Positions 7,213 to 16,800 of a stretch of 23,567 nt of DNA are shown here, one piece after another. The stretch comes from Marinilabiliaceae bacterium UBA5213 (GTDB taxonomy: Bacteria > Bacteroidota > Bacteroidia > Bacteroidales > Marinilabiliaceae). The notes under the pieces are model-generated. The model did not search any database. It was not told where the DNA came from and saw nothing but the letters and a program-made list of their open reading frames with translations. The stretch spans positions 1 to 23,567 of the forward strand of contig DHVH01000072.1 of the NCBI GenBank assembly GCA_002412555.1, read 5' to 3'. The position numbers were made by a program, and so were the translations under genes. Position 1 is the first letter of the stretch; each line of letters begins with the position of its first letter.

Positions 7213-8286
7213 TTAGATGTAGTATTGCACATTCTCTTTGGTAATAACATCCAAAGGAAGATAACGAATGGGCTCCACCTGCTTGTTAAAAAGCAGGTGG
7301 TCGGCCATCAGTTGAACCCCAAAAAAGCCCTGTCCCTTGGGGTTTTGATTGATTAAAAAATGAATAACACCTTCATTTAGATAGCTGATATTCATATTCA
7401 GCAAATCATACCCCACCAGGATGTGCTTAAGTCCACGTTTCTTAAGATACGCAGCAATGGAATAAGCCCGGGAGTTGGTGACGAAAAAGCCAATAATATC
7501 AGGGTACTTTGAGAAAACCACATCCAATTGCTTAAAAAAGAAGAGTTCATCGCCATAGCCCTTTAGATCAACAGACATGGATTTATAGTCGTTCAGTCCA
7601 TTTTCCCGGAAATAATCCATGAACCCCTGTTCCTTCTTAATCAGATGGGAAGAGTTGGGAACATCCTCACCGACATGGGCTATTATACAGGTACCAGCTC
7701 CCTTACTGCCATAATGCAGCAATTTACCGGCCAGCAAACCACTCTGGTAAGAGTCCTGTCCAATATATGCCAGAGGCTTATAATCCGGGATATGTGTATT
7801 AAAGAGATTAAAGGGAATGCCCTCCTGGCTCCACCGTCGCATGTAAGACAAGGACTCCCTGTAAAAGAGAGGCGCTACAACTATCCCGTTGTAGCCCATT
7901 TGCGATAAAGCTTCAGCCTCTTTTTTAAAGGATGCCACATCGTTTTGATCAAAGAGGTGCTTTCGGACCTCCACGCCATATGGGCGAAGCTGCTCCTGAG
8001 CCGTATCTACCCCTTTCGAGGGCGCCTCCCAATACTCATCATACCGTGGATCGGGAATAAGAGCGGCAATGCGGTATTGGCGTTTGGAAACCAGTGCCCG
8101 AGCCAAAACATTTGGCTCATAGTTTAATTCACTGACTACCTGCAAAACCCGTTCGCGCACTTTGGGCGAGACTTTACCGCGGTTATGAATAACCCGGTCA
8201 ACCGTACCTGTTGAGACACCCGCTTTCTCAGCTATGTCTTTTATCCGGGTTACCCCCCCCTTATTTTCCTTTGATTGAGCGCTCAT
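7213..8286 (-). CDS. LacI-family transcriptional regulator with sugar-binding domain
   Basis: A 357-residue DNA-binding regulator. The helix-turn-helix is at about 14-58 (RIKDIAEKAGVSTGTVDRVI), followed by a hinge helix with LARAL at 61-65. A periplasmic-binding-protein-like sugar domain covers about 72-330. It lies 34 bases downstream of the FHS permease gene and is probably co-transcribed with it, so GlcNAc or a derivative is the likely effector (inference). The regulated target may be the permease and the NagB-LmbE gene. Unusually, codons 9-12 contain an uninterrupted run of eight G (8253-8260) ahead of the HTH, a site where slippage would put the DNA-binding domain out of frame. The ATG at 8286 is the only ATG before the HTH. 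Confidence 0.92.
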   Translation of the reverse strand: MSAQSKENKGGVTRIKDIAEKAGVSTGTVDRVIHNRGKVSPKVRERVLQVVSELNYEPNVLARALVSKRQYRIAALIPDPRYDEYWEAPSKGVDTAQEQLRPYGVEVRKHLFDQNDVASFKKEAEALSQMGYNGIVVAPLFYRESLSYMRRWSQEGIPFNLFNTHIPDYKPLAYIGQDSYQSGLLAGKLLHYGSKGAGTCIIAHVGEDVPNSSHLIKKEQGFMDYFRENGLNDYKSMSVDLKGYGDELFFFKQLDVVFSKYPDIIGFFVTNSRAYSIAAYLKKRGLKHILVGYDLLNMNISYLNEGVIHFLINQNPKGQGFFGVQLMADHLLFNKQVEPIRYLPLDVITKENVQYYI

Positions 8287-8320
8287 TTTTGAGTATTGCG
8301 AATCATTGACCAGCTTAAAA

Positions 8321-9541
8321 TCACACCCTGACTTTATGCCCTTTCAGGGCGTAATACAAAATATAAAAGAATATGGGAACTGTTACCCAATAAGCGTTCT
8401 GAGCACCAAAGGCATCCTTCACAAAGCCATAAAGCGTTGGTATCAATGCACCACCCACAATGGCGATCACCATCAGGGAACTACCAGCCTTGGTGAAACG
8501 TCCCAAATCGGTCATGGCCAATGGCCATATGGCCGGCCACATCAAAGAACACCCCAAAGCCATAAATGCCACAAAGTAAATAGAGATCACGGCGGGCGTT
8601 AAAACCACCATAAGCGAGCCTACAATGGCAATCACAGAAACAATCAAAAGGGCGTTGGACTGGCTTAAATATTTGGGGATTAAGACAATTCCCGCTATGT
8701 AGCCAATCACCATGCCAACAGGAGCAATCCATGCATAATATTCAGGGTTAGGCAGATTCAGACTTTCGGCATAATCGACCAGGGTACCCAGAGATATGGT
8801 TTCAGCACCCACATATAAGAACAAGGCCAATACGCCTAGCAGGAGGTGGGGGAATTGCCAGACAGATGTCTTTTTGGCTGCATAAGGGCAATCGTCCACA
8901 CTGTCCTCATCTTCACCGGTAGCCTTAACCTCAGGCAGCGGTGCCAACAGTGCCAACACTCCCAACAAAAGAAACACCCCAATGATGATCATAAAAGGAA
9001 GCTGGGTATCGGCCAGACTCACTTCATTGACACTTTTACCTATTACCAGGGCTAAAAACATAGGGGCTATGGGCCAGGCCAATTTGTTGGCAATGCCCAT
9101 GATGCTCATCCTTTTGGCTGCACTTTCGATAGGTCCCAGTATGGTCACATAAGGATTAACCGTTGCCTGCAAAAAGGTATTACCCATACCACTAATAAAA
9201 GAGGCCACCAAAAACAGTGTCAGACTTTCCATTTTAGCAGAGGGAATGTAAAGAAAGAAACCAATGGAGAACAAAAGGAAGGACAATGCCATCGTTTTTT
9301 TGTAGCCAATCTTCCCTATTACCAGAGAGGCTGGATAGCCAAAAATCAAAAAAGCACTAAAAGTGGCGGCCAAAACAAGGTAGGACTCGGCAGAAGATAT
9401 TTCCAGTGCCTGATTCAATAGAGGAATGAGGTAGCTATTGATGCCAAGGGCAAAACCAATGGCAAAAAACATCGTTCCCAAAATCACTATTGGGAAAAAA
9501 TAATAGTTGGATCTCTTAGTAATTGTAGGTTGCCCGTTCAT
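8321..9541 (-). CDS. FHS-family MFS sugar permease, probable GlcNAc importer (NagP-like)
   Basis: A 406-residue inner-membrane transporter with about 12 hydrophobic segments. It shows the fucose/glucose/galactose:H+ symporter (FHS) signature NPYVTILGPIESAAKRMS, a motif-A-like GKIGYKKTMA after TM2, and GINSYLIPLL in TM1. FHS members import monosaccharides by proton symport, and NagP-type GlcNAc permeases belong to this family. The GlcNAc assignment comes from context (GH20, NagB-LmbE, two NagC/LacI-type regulators), not from residues I can name. It is followed by the LacI gene after 34 bases. The 186-base upstream gap contains tandem octamer repeats and no convincing promoter. Confidence 0.85.
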   Translation of the reverse strand: MNGQPTITKRSNYYFFPIVILGTMFFAIGFALGINSYLIPLLNQALEISSAESYLVLAATFSAFLIFGYPASLVIGKIGYKKTMALSFLLFSIGFFLYIPSAKMESLTLFLVASFISGMGNTFLQATVNPYVTILGPIESAAKRMSIMGIANKLAWPIAPMFLALVIGKSVNEVSLADTQLPFMIIIGVFLLLGVLALLAPLPEVKATGEDEDSVDDCPYAAKKTSVWQFPHLLLGVLALFLYVGAETISLGTLVDYAESLNLPNPEYYAWIAPVGMVIGYIAGIVLIPKYLSQSNALLIVSVIAIVGSLMVVLTPAVISIYFVAFMALGCSLMWPAIWPLAMTDLGRFTKAGSSLMVIAIVGGALIPTLYGFVKDAFGAQNAYWVTVPIFFYILYYALKGHKVRV

Positions 9542-9686
9542 ATCATAAAATATTTAAGTTTCAAATACATTTGTGCATATTCCTATTAATAATTGGTCGT
9601 TAAACTTTTTTATTCGTCTAATTAACAGGCAGTTATAATTTCGCTGTCTTAGTTCGTAATTGACTTATAATTAAGGACTTGATTTT

Positions 9687-9722
9687 ACCTAATACCTAAC
9701 GACCTAATAATCTAACGACCTA
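9687..9722. repeat. short tandem repeats of an ACCTAAYR octamer
   Basis: About 4.5 imperfect 7-8-bp units read ACCTAAT, ACCTAACG, ACCTAATA, ATCTAACG, ACCTA. The element CTAACGACCTA therefore occurs twice, 16 bases apart (9696-9706, 9712-9722). A related GGTCGTTAAAC occurs near 9594. The block starts 5 bases past the NagB-LmbE stop, upstream of the permease gene. Its function is unknown: operator array or simple repeat. Confidence 0.6.
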
Positions 9723-9727
9723 TTGTA

Positions 9728-11638
9728 TTAAAACATATACCTTTTAAAAGCTTCAATAGCCTCATATTCTGTCAGCCCTAACTTATCGTACAATCTGGCT
9801 GTTGCTCTGTTGCGATCTTCGGCACGTTGCCAGAATTCGCGTTTGTCTTTGCCCGGAAACACAGGTTCATCCTTTTGTGACTGATGCTTGAAAATGGCTT
9901 TTCGCTTTTTCATCAGTTCATCGGGACTAATGGGTACGGCCATCTCAATGTCTTCTATATCCCACTCCTGCCATGCGCCGCGGTACAACCATACCCAGCA
10001 ATTGCTGGCCCAGTCGTCCGACTTCACCACCTTCAAGGCTTCAAAAATGGCATTCAGACAAACCGCATGGGTTCCATGCGGATCTTGCAAATCACCGGCT
10101 GCAAAAATTTGGTGCGGTTGAATGCGGCGCAACAAATTAACAACAATATCTACATCTTTAGAAGAAAGCGGATTTTTTTCTACAGTACCCGTTTCATAAA
10201 AGGGCAAGTCCATAAAATGAATATTCTCTTCACTAACCCCACTATAACGGCAGGCAGCAGTCGCTTCTCCCTGACGAATCAACCCTTTTACCGACAAAAC
10301 CTTGTGGTAGGCGTTGCCGTTTCCGATATTGCCAGTCAGGTGACTGGTAATATCCTTATGGAGTGCATCAAACTGGTCCTTGGCAATCCCAAATTTATGT
10401 GCAAAAGCCCTTGCAAAATCTGTGAATCGAAGCGCATCATCATCAAAGACAGCAATGTTGCCTGAAGTCTGGTAAGCCACATGCACCTCATGTTTTTGCT
10501 CTGCCAATCGGATAAGCGTTCCACCCATGGAAATCACATCATCATCGGGGTGCGGACTGAACACCAATACCTTTTTAGGGAAGGGCTCAGAGCGCTCAGG
10601 GCGCGTCTTGTCATCACTACCCGGTTTTCCGCCTGGCCATCCGGTAATGGTCTGTTGAAGAATATTATGCGTTTCAATATTCAAATCATAGGCACTGCCA
10701 AATTTCTTAAGTAAAGCATTTAAACCCCATGTTTTATAATCCGTTTCGGTCAATTTCAAAATAGGCTTCCCCGATTGCTTGGAGAGCCATATAATCGCTT
10801 TTTTCTGCATTTTACTGTCCCACTCACACTCACCAATCAGCCAGGGTGTTTCAAAGCGACTCAGTCGAACGGCTGCAGTGGCGTCTAAGACAAACATGCA
10901 ATCGCCATGCTGCTGAAGAAAGGTAGCAGGCACATCACTTGTCACGGCGCCTTCAGCAGCCTGACGAACAACATCTGCTTTTTCGTTACCCCAGGCCAGC
11001 AAAAATATCTTTTTGGCCTGTAAAATGGTTTTTACCCCCATGGTGATCGCTTTGGTGGGGACATTTTCTGTTCCACCGAAATCTTTGGAAGCATCCTCAA
11101 TCGTGATTTGATTCAGGTTAACCAGACGGGTTCCCTCTGAAGGCGAAGATCCCGGTTCATTAAACCCAATGTGGCCCGATCGACCTATACCCAGCACCTG
11201 AATGTCGAGCCCGCCCAGTGATTGGATTTTGTTGTCATACTCTGAACAATAGGCTTCCACCTCCTGCAAGGGAAGGGTCCCTTTTGGGATATAAATATTG
11301 TTGGCGTCTATATCTATGTGCGAGAACAAATTATCGTGCATAAATAGGTGGTAACTATGGGCATCTTCAGGTGACATTGGAAAGTACTCATCCAGATTGA
11401 AAGTGATGACATGCTTGAAAGTCAGTCCCTCTTCGCGGTGTATTCGGATCAGCTCCTTGTATACCAAAAGAGGTGTGCTTCCGGTAGCCAGACCAATAAT
11501 AGTGGGCTTGTTAAGCTTGTTCTTTTCCTTTATCAGTGAGGCTATTTGATGTGCCACATACGCTGAAGCCTCATCACGGTTATCGAACACACGCGTTGCC
11601 ACCTTTTCAAGATGACTCTTTAATCCTTTGTTATCCAT
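9728..11638 (-). CDS. NagB-LmbE fusion: glucosamine-6-phosphate deaminase-like domain plus PIG-L/LmbE deacetylase domain
   Basis: A 636-residue cytoplasmic two-domain protein. Residues 10-265 are NagB-like, with GLATGSTPLLVYKEL, FNLDEY (D83) and GIGRSGHIGFNEPGSS (H156, E161). Residues 355-530 are LmbE/PIG-L-like, with SPHPDDDVISMGG (H363, D366) and DPHGTHAVC (H521, H524), the zinc-ligand pattern of N-acetylglucosamine deacetylases. NagB converts GlcN-6-P to fructose-6-P and ammonia; LmbE relatives deacetylate GlcNAc groups. The fusion could therefore cover both NagA and NagB steps, which is inference; no nagA is visible in the window. At the position of the E. coli NagB aspartate D141 this protein has S154. 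It has its own 308-base upstream region and lies downstream of the susCD terminator. Confidence 0.9.
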   Translation of the reverse strand: MDNKGLKSHLEKVATRVFDNRDEASAYVAHQIASLIKEKNKLNKPTIIGLATGSTPLLVYKELIRIHREEGLTFKHVITFNLDEYFPMSPEDAHSYHLFMHDNLFSHIDIDANNIYIPKGTLPLQEVEAYCSEYDNKIQSLGGLDIQVLGIGRSGHIGFNEPGSSPSEGTRLVNLNQITIEDASKDFGGTENVPTKAITMGVKTILQAKKIFLLAWGNEKADVVRQAAEGAVTSDVPATFLQQHGDCMFVLDATAAVRLSRFETPWLIGECEWDSKMQKKAIIWLSKQSGKPILKLTETDYKTWGLNALLKKFGSAYDLNIETHNILQQTITGWPGGKPGSDDKTRPERSEPFPKKVLVFSPHPDDDVISMGGTLIRLAEQKHEVHVAYQTSGNIAVFDDDALRFTDFARAFAHKFGIAKDQFDALHKDITSHLTGNIGNGNAYHKVLSVKGLIRQGEATAACRYSGVSEENIHFMDLPFYETGTVEKNPLSSKDVDIVVNLLRRIQPHQIFAAGDLQDPHGTHAVCLNAIFEALKVVKSDDWASNCWVWLYRGAWQEWDIEDIEMAVPISPDELMKKRKAIFKHQSQKDEPVFPGKDKREFWQRAEDRNRATARLYDKLGLTEYEAIEAFKRYMF

Positions 11639-11771
11639 CTCTTTATATTTTAATATGTTTCAGCTATTGAAAGGTCAACTGCCCTTTAATGTTTATGCAA
11701 TCTGGTTTATAAACAATCAGTAACAACTTAATTTACACCTATAAATAACAACGACTCAGAAAATGACAGAA

Positions 11772-11779
11772 CAAAATTA
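11772..11779 (-). promoter_or_regulatory. candidate -7 element for the NagB-LmbE gene
   Basis: TAATTTTG on the minus strand matches TAnnTTTG fully. The -33 position at an 18-base spacing reads TTTT, one mismatch from TTTG. The resulting leader would be about 125 bases, long for this phylum, which lowers confidence. Confidence 0.4.
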
Positions 11780-11818
11780 GCACAATCAAAACAATAAAAA
11801 AAGGAAAACGAGAAAAAA

Positions 11819-11834
11819 GTGTGTACGTGCACAC
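11819..11834. promoter_or_regulatory. 16-bp palindrome, candidate operator upstream of the NagB-LmbE gene
   Basis: GTGTGTACGTGCACAC is a near-perfect inverted repeat, with seven Watson-Crick pairs and one T/G position, centred on a CG dinucleotide as LacI-family operators usually are. It lies about 40 bases upstream of the candidate -7 element and 180 bases upstream of the ATG, in otherwise A/T-rich sequence. No second copy was found in the other intergenic regions. Confidence 0.45.
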
Positions 11835-11863
11835 AGCTGAATATCGGTCTGAGCCAACCTACG

Positions 11864-11899
11864 AAAAAGAGGCTGTCTATATGCATAGACAACCTCTTT
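11864..11899 (-). terminator. intrinsic terminator of the susC-susD transcript
   Basis: Two arms, AAAGAGG plus TGTCTAT and their complements, form a 15-position stem around a GCAT loop, about 50 bases past the SusD stop. The single internal mismatch is C/A on the plus strand but a G-U wobble in minus-strand RNA, and five T follow on the minus strand. Both points support termination of the minus-strand operon. Confidence 0.88.
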
Positions 11900-11946
11900 A
11901 GTTCGAATGATTATATCACTTTTTTATGGTTGAAAAAAGGGACACA

Positions 11947-13866
11947 TTATTGTTGTTTAGCCCACCAAAGAGGCGTCAACACGGCATCATCGCCACCGAG
12001 AAAACCAACAGCCTGGTTATAACCATCCGGGTTACTATTTTCCAATCCGGATGGATACTTCAAACGCTGTGGGAAGAATTTGATACTGCTGGTCATGTAG
12101 TTGCTTTGATTCAGATCAGGCAAATCCGTCATCGGCAGATCCACAGCAGGTGTGTCAAAAAACGGTAAACCCAGTCGTCTGTGATCACTCCAAGCTTCCA
12201 AAGGCAACCATGGCAGTTGCGCAATGTACTTCTGCGTAATTATTTTTGTAAGCAGATCGTTACGCACGGTACCATTTTGATACAAATGATTGGCAGGGTA
12301 GTTAAAGGTATGCTGACCTGCTACTCCCGTATAACCATTAACATAATTCATAGTTACAGAACCCACTGGTTCCGTGGTATGATCGAAACTTGCTGAAGTA
12401 CCAGCCCGGTTATAAGAATCTGAAGCCAGATAGGCATCCGCATGGTCACTAACACCCCAATAAGCAAAACTAGCTTTTACACCACTTTCATAGGCAGCTT
12501 TAGCGGTTATTGGTGTCACCCATCCACGTACAGCTCCTTCAGCCAGCAAGAAGTAGGTTTCCCAATCGGCAAAGAAAATTCGCTGAGAAGTGCTTCCCCT
12601 AAACTTTTGACTTAAGCGGGGTGTAGTACCCACATAGAAGGCCACCTGATTTTTTGCCGATTTAGGACCCCAATTACCAAGGGCAGCCGCATTCCAATGG
12701 CCCTTAGCATTAATCTCCTTAACCACCTCGCCCTCTGCATCTACCAAATTACGCACCTGAGTTCGGGCGTCATCGGTCCATGATGGATAAAAACTGTAAT
12801 CAGGATTATCCAGATCACCCGGAATAATGAAAGCCTTGTAAGCACGTGGATCCATTATAGCAGGCAGGCCATCCATCCAGAAACCAGCAGATGGTTCGTT
12901 GGTCATTGTGGTGAAATGATCATCCAACTTAAGCCCCATATAATTCTCGGGCTTAACATACGTCAGAAATTCATCACTTACCAGCTCAGTGGACGATATG
13001 CCCCCTAGCCCGATGTAAAGGTTATTCATCGTAGCAGATAGAAGCTGTGCATTCCATTCGCGACTCATAACACCAGTTAAATCATCCCAGCCCGACTTTT
13101 CGGCCACCTTGAAATGATCATCCGCAGACAAAAGCAATGGTCGCGCAGCAGCACTTTCAAACTCTGCCTTTGCTTTGGCAGGATCCACCTCAGATAGTCG
13201 CATGGCCAAACGCAGACGCATTGAATTCGCATATTTTTGCCATTTAGCGTAATCATATCCGTAGGCAGGATCAAATTTGGTAATCTCATTTGGACGGGGT
13301 GCCTCCAAATCAAGCTGAGCTTCAGCATCCTTCAACTCATCCAGAAAGAAATAATAAGTATCTTTCAAGTTGCTAAATTCAGGATTAACCCCACTAAAAC
13401 CATCTATGGGCATAGGACCAAAATTATCTGCAAACTCACTCATCAAATAAACACGCCAAATGCGGGCAATTTGCTTTAAATTATGGGAATAAAGCAAATC
13501 TGTTCCTGCTGCTATTTTTTCATCGGTAACTGTTATAGCCAGATTGGCAGACTTTAACCAACCTGCCAGGGAACCGTAATAATCACTAGACCAGCCATCG
13601 TTATAAGAGCCAAGTGCCAGAGCACCGTTGGTACGATGCTGACGGGAAGCTGTTTTCCAATACAATACAAATGCCCGTTCAGCCACATGCGGGTTCTGCT
13701 GAGCACCGATAATAGAATTGTTGATTATATATTCAACTTGTACCTGATCCACACTGGCAGCTTTTGGGTCGACATTGATTTCATCAAAGTCGGAACACGC
13801 ACTAAAAAGCAAGCCTCCAGCTAATAGTCCTGTTGCAAACTTAAATATCGTCTTCATATTAATCAT
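11947..13866 (-). CDS. SusD/RagB-family outer-membrane glycan-binding lipoprotein
   Basis: A surface lipoprotein that caps the SusC channel and binds its glycan cargo. It has 639 residues counted from the first ATG; the fourth residue is also Met and starts a more typical signal (MKTIFKFATGLL), so the real start may be 9 bases later. The lipobox is FSAC with C24. After it come SDFDEINVDPKAAS and helical repeat regions characteristic of SusD-like proteins of the SusD/RagB nutrient-binding type. Examples are the YNDGWSSDYYGSLAGW segment and the aromatic-rich AQLPWLPLEAWSDHRRLGLP near the C-terminus. It begins 3 bases after the SusC stop and is followed by a strong terminator, so the pair is one operon. 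The substrate cannot be read from sequence; context suggests GlcNAc/mannose glycans. Confidence 0.93.
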   Translation of the reverse strand: MINMKTIFKFATGLLAGGLLFSACSDFDEINVDPKAASVDQVQVEYIINNSIIGAQQNPHVAERAFVLYWKTASRQHRTNGALALGSYNDGWSSDYYGSLAGWLKSANLAITVTDEKIAAGTDLLYSHNLKQIARIWRVYLMSEFADNFGPMPIDGFSGVNPEFSNLKDTYYFFLDELKDAEAQLDLEAPRPNEITKFDPAYGYDYAKWQKYANSMRLRLAMRLSEVDPAKAKAEFESAAARPLLLSADDHFKVAEKSGWDDLTGVMSREWNAQLLSATMNNLYIGLGGISSTELVSDEFLTYVKPENYMGLKLDDHFTTMTNEPSAGFWMDGLPAIMDPRAYKAFIIPGDLDNPDYSFYPSWTDDARTQVRNLVDAEGEVVKEINAKGHWNAAALGNWGPKSAKNQVAFYVGTTPRLSQKFRGSTSQRIFFADWETYFLLAEGAVRGWVTPITAKAAYESGVKASFAYWGVSDHADAYLASDSYNRAGTSASFDHTTEPVGSVTMNYVNGYTGVAGQHTFNYPANHLYQNGTVRNDLLTKIITQKYIAQLPWLPLEAWSDHRRLGLPFFDTPAVDLPMTDLPDLNQSNYMTSSIKFFPQRLKYPSGLENSNPDGYNQAVGFLGGDDAVLTPLWWAKQQ

Positions 13867-13869
13867 ATT

Positions 13870-16800
13870 TTAGAAACCTAAAGTGATGTTGAATAAGTAT
13901 GTCCGGTTGGTAGGCGGAGCAGTGTTCTCAAAACCGATGGCATTGGTACCGGTAGCGTAAACAGACTCCGGGTCAACGCCCTTCAAATGGCTCTTAATCA
14001 GCCAAACATTGTTACAAGAGAAACCTACTCTTGCACTTTGCAGTGGCATGTCAGAAAGCAGTCTCCTGGGAATCTCATAATTCAACTGTACAGTACGAAG
14101 ACGGATATTGGTTGCATCATAAATGTTGGCCTCGTTGATGCCCAGGTTACCCGTTGCACCAGTAATACGCGTCCAGTAAAGCTGTTGCGATACGGGTGTA
14201 TCATTGACCACATAGGAATCTCCGGAAGCAATCACACCATCCACAACCATATCCTCACGTTGGCCTCCTGGAGCAGTTGCTTCAGCAGTACCGGCCACTT
14301 GCATGGCCAGGTTGGTACCCGAGAACATTTTGCCGCCAAATCGACCATCTATCATGAAGTTCAAAGACACACCCTTGTAAGAGAAGGAGTTTACCACACC
14401 CAGCAATGCGTCAGGCTGTTGACTACCCAAACGCTTAGCCTCTGGATTACCCTGCGGCAAACCGTTGGCATCAAGCAACAACTCACCATAATAAGGACTC
14501 TCTTCATCTTCAACCCTAAGAAAGGTGGTACCATAAATCTCTCCATAATCTCCGCCAACAGCGGCAATTATTCTTAGGTTGTCAAATCCGCCCAATTGAT
14601 ATTCCTCAACATCATCCACCAATTCTTCGATGGTGTTTTTGTTGAACGAATAATTCACTTGAACATCCCAGTTAAAAGCACCACCCTGACCTCTTATTAT
14701 ATTTCCTTTAACTTCAAGTTCCATACCGGTATTTTGGATATCTCCGGCATTCACTTTTCTGGAAGTATAACCACTTGTAGGATCCATAGGCAGGTTAATC
14801 AATTGACGTGTGGCATTTGATTTATACCAGGACAAATCAAAACCAAGGCGATTCTGGAAGAAACGAGCTTCAGCACCCAGCTCCCATGATTTGATCAACT
14901 CGCTTCTTACCAATGGGTTAAATAGGATATCACCCAAGCCGGCAGTTGTATTGCCATTGGGGTCTTTACCAACCCAATAAGTATTGTACAACTCGTAGGC
15001 ACCTAAATCATTACCTACCTGAGCGTAAGAAGCTCTTAGTTTTCCAAAGGTAAACCAGTAAGGCACAGCATTACCCGTTTTATTCAACATATCGGTAATG
15101 ACCCAGGCAGTACTAATGGATGGATAAAAGAAAGAGCGGTTGTCTTCATGCAAAGCAGAGGACCAGTCATTTCTAAAAGTACCATCAACAAAGAGGTAAC
15201 CATCATAATTCACCTGAGCAGTACCGTACACAGAGTTAATTTTCTTATGACGGAAACCTTCGCTCACAGATGGCCTATCTACCCCGTTATTAAGCGCAAA
15301 TAAATCAGGCACCTCCAATTCTCCAGAAGAGGAATGAATGCTGCTCCACTGCTGCTCCATAAGGTTTCCACCTAAAGTTAGTGCCCCTCCAAACTTGCCA
15401 ACCAACTCATCTTTTTGAGCCATGATAAGGGCACTGTAGTTGTTTTCAAAATGCGTATCCTTACCCAGACTATACCTTCCGGTGGGGCTTAAAGGACTGC
15501 CGCCATACAATTTGGTTTCATTATTGGTCGTATACATATCCGACCCCCCTTTAACCTCGGCGTTTAGCCAATCGGCTATTTCGTAGCGCAAAGACCCATG
15601 AATAATAAAGCGGTCACGCGAGTCTTCGTTCAGATTATATCTGGAAGCCCAGTAAGGATTTACCTGCTGGCCGCCACCATACCAAACCATATTGCCCAAC
15701 TCATCTAATGGAGGATTAAATCCACGAACATCCATTGAAACAGGTAAAAGATACATGGTACGGAAACTATTGCCATCATTGTGACCAACAAGAGGCCGAT
15801 TGGTGGCAGTTGAATTGACGTATTGCATTTTTGTATCAATGGTCCATTTCTCACCAGGACCAAATTTAGACACGGCACGTGTCAAGAGATTGGTTCTGTC
15901 AAGTTCGGCACCAGGAATCATACTTTTGTCCAACATCTTGGTCACCGATGCATATACAGAAGTTTGATTGATCTGCTGTTGGAAAGAAATGTTATAATTC
16001 TGATTGACACCAGTGTCGAAGTAATTCTTCACATTGTCATAAGCTGAAAGAGGTACACTTCTACCATCCCAATTATCAACAGTCTGGCCAGCAATTGCAG
16101 GTCCCCAACTACCATTTGAGGTGTTGTCATAAACACCTTCAGTTCCTTGTCCAAAAGAATTTTGCATTTCGGGAACAGTAAAAAGTGTCTGAAAACCCAA
16201 AGAAGATGACACCGTGATACCCAAGCCTTCGCGGACACGTCCGGTTTTTGTAGTAATCAGAATAACACCATTACCGGCACGAGACCCATACAGCGCTGCT
16301 GCAGACGCCCCTTTCAGAACAGTCATGCTTTCAATGTCCTCAGGATTAATGTCTCCGAGCCCATTACCCATATCTGTTGAAGGATTCCAGTAATCGTTGT
16401 TAGAGGCACCAGTAAAGTTATCGATAGGTACACCATCCACCACAATCAGCGGCTGGTTATCACCTGTAAGTGAGCCATATCCACGCAAAACAATCTTTGA
16501 AGATCCGGCAGGACCGGTACTGGAGCGGACCACCTGCAAGCCACTTACGCGACCGGTAAGTGCATTGGCAATATTCGACTCACGTGCTTCAACCAGCACA
16601 TCGCCGCCAATTTCCTGCAACGAGTATCCCAGGGCTTTACGATCGCGCCTAATACCCAATGCGGTTATCACAACCTCATCCATTTCCATAATATCCGGAA
16701 TCATCATCAGATCCACTATGCTGCGACCATTCAATATAACTTCTTCAGTCATAAATCCAATAAATGAAAACACCAGAACAGCATCAGAAGGTGCTGAAAG

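Larger units (their letters stand above)
11639..11946. other. gene-free region between NagB-LmbE and susD
   Basis: This 308-base gap holds the susCD terminator on its right, then the 16-bp palindrome and an A/T-rich leader of the NagB-LmbE gene. No open reading frame with a recognisable product was seen. Confidence 0.7.

Noticed and set aside
9687..9722. CRISPR-like array
   Set aside because: The units are 8 bp, contiguous and degenerate, with no spacers and no cas genes nearby.
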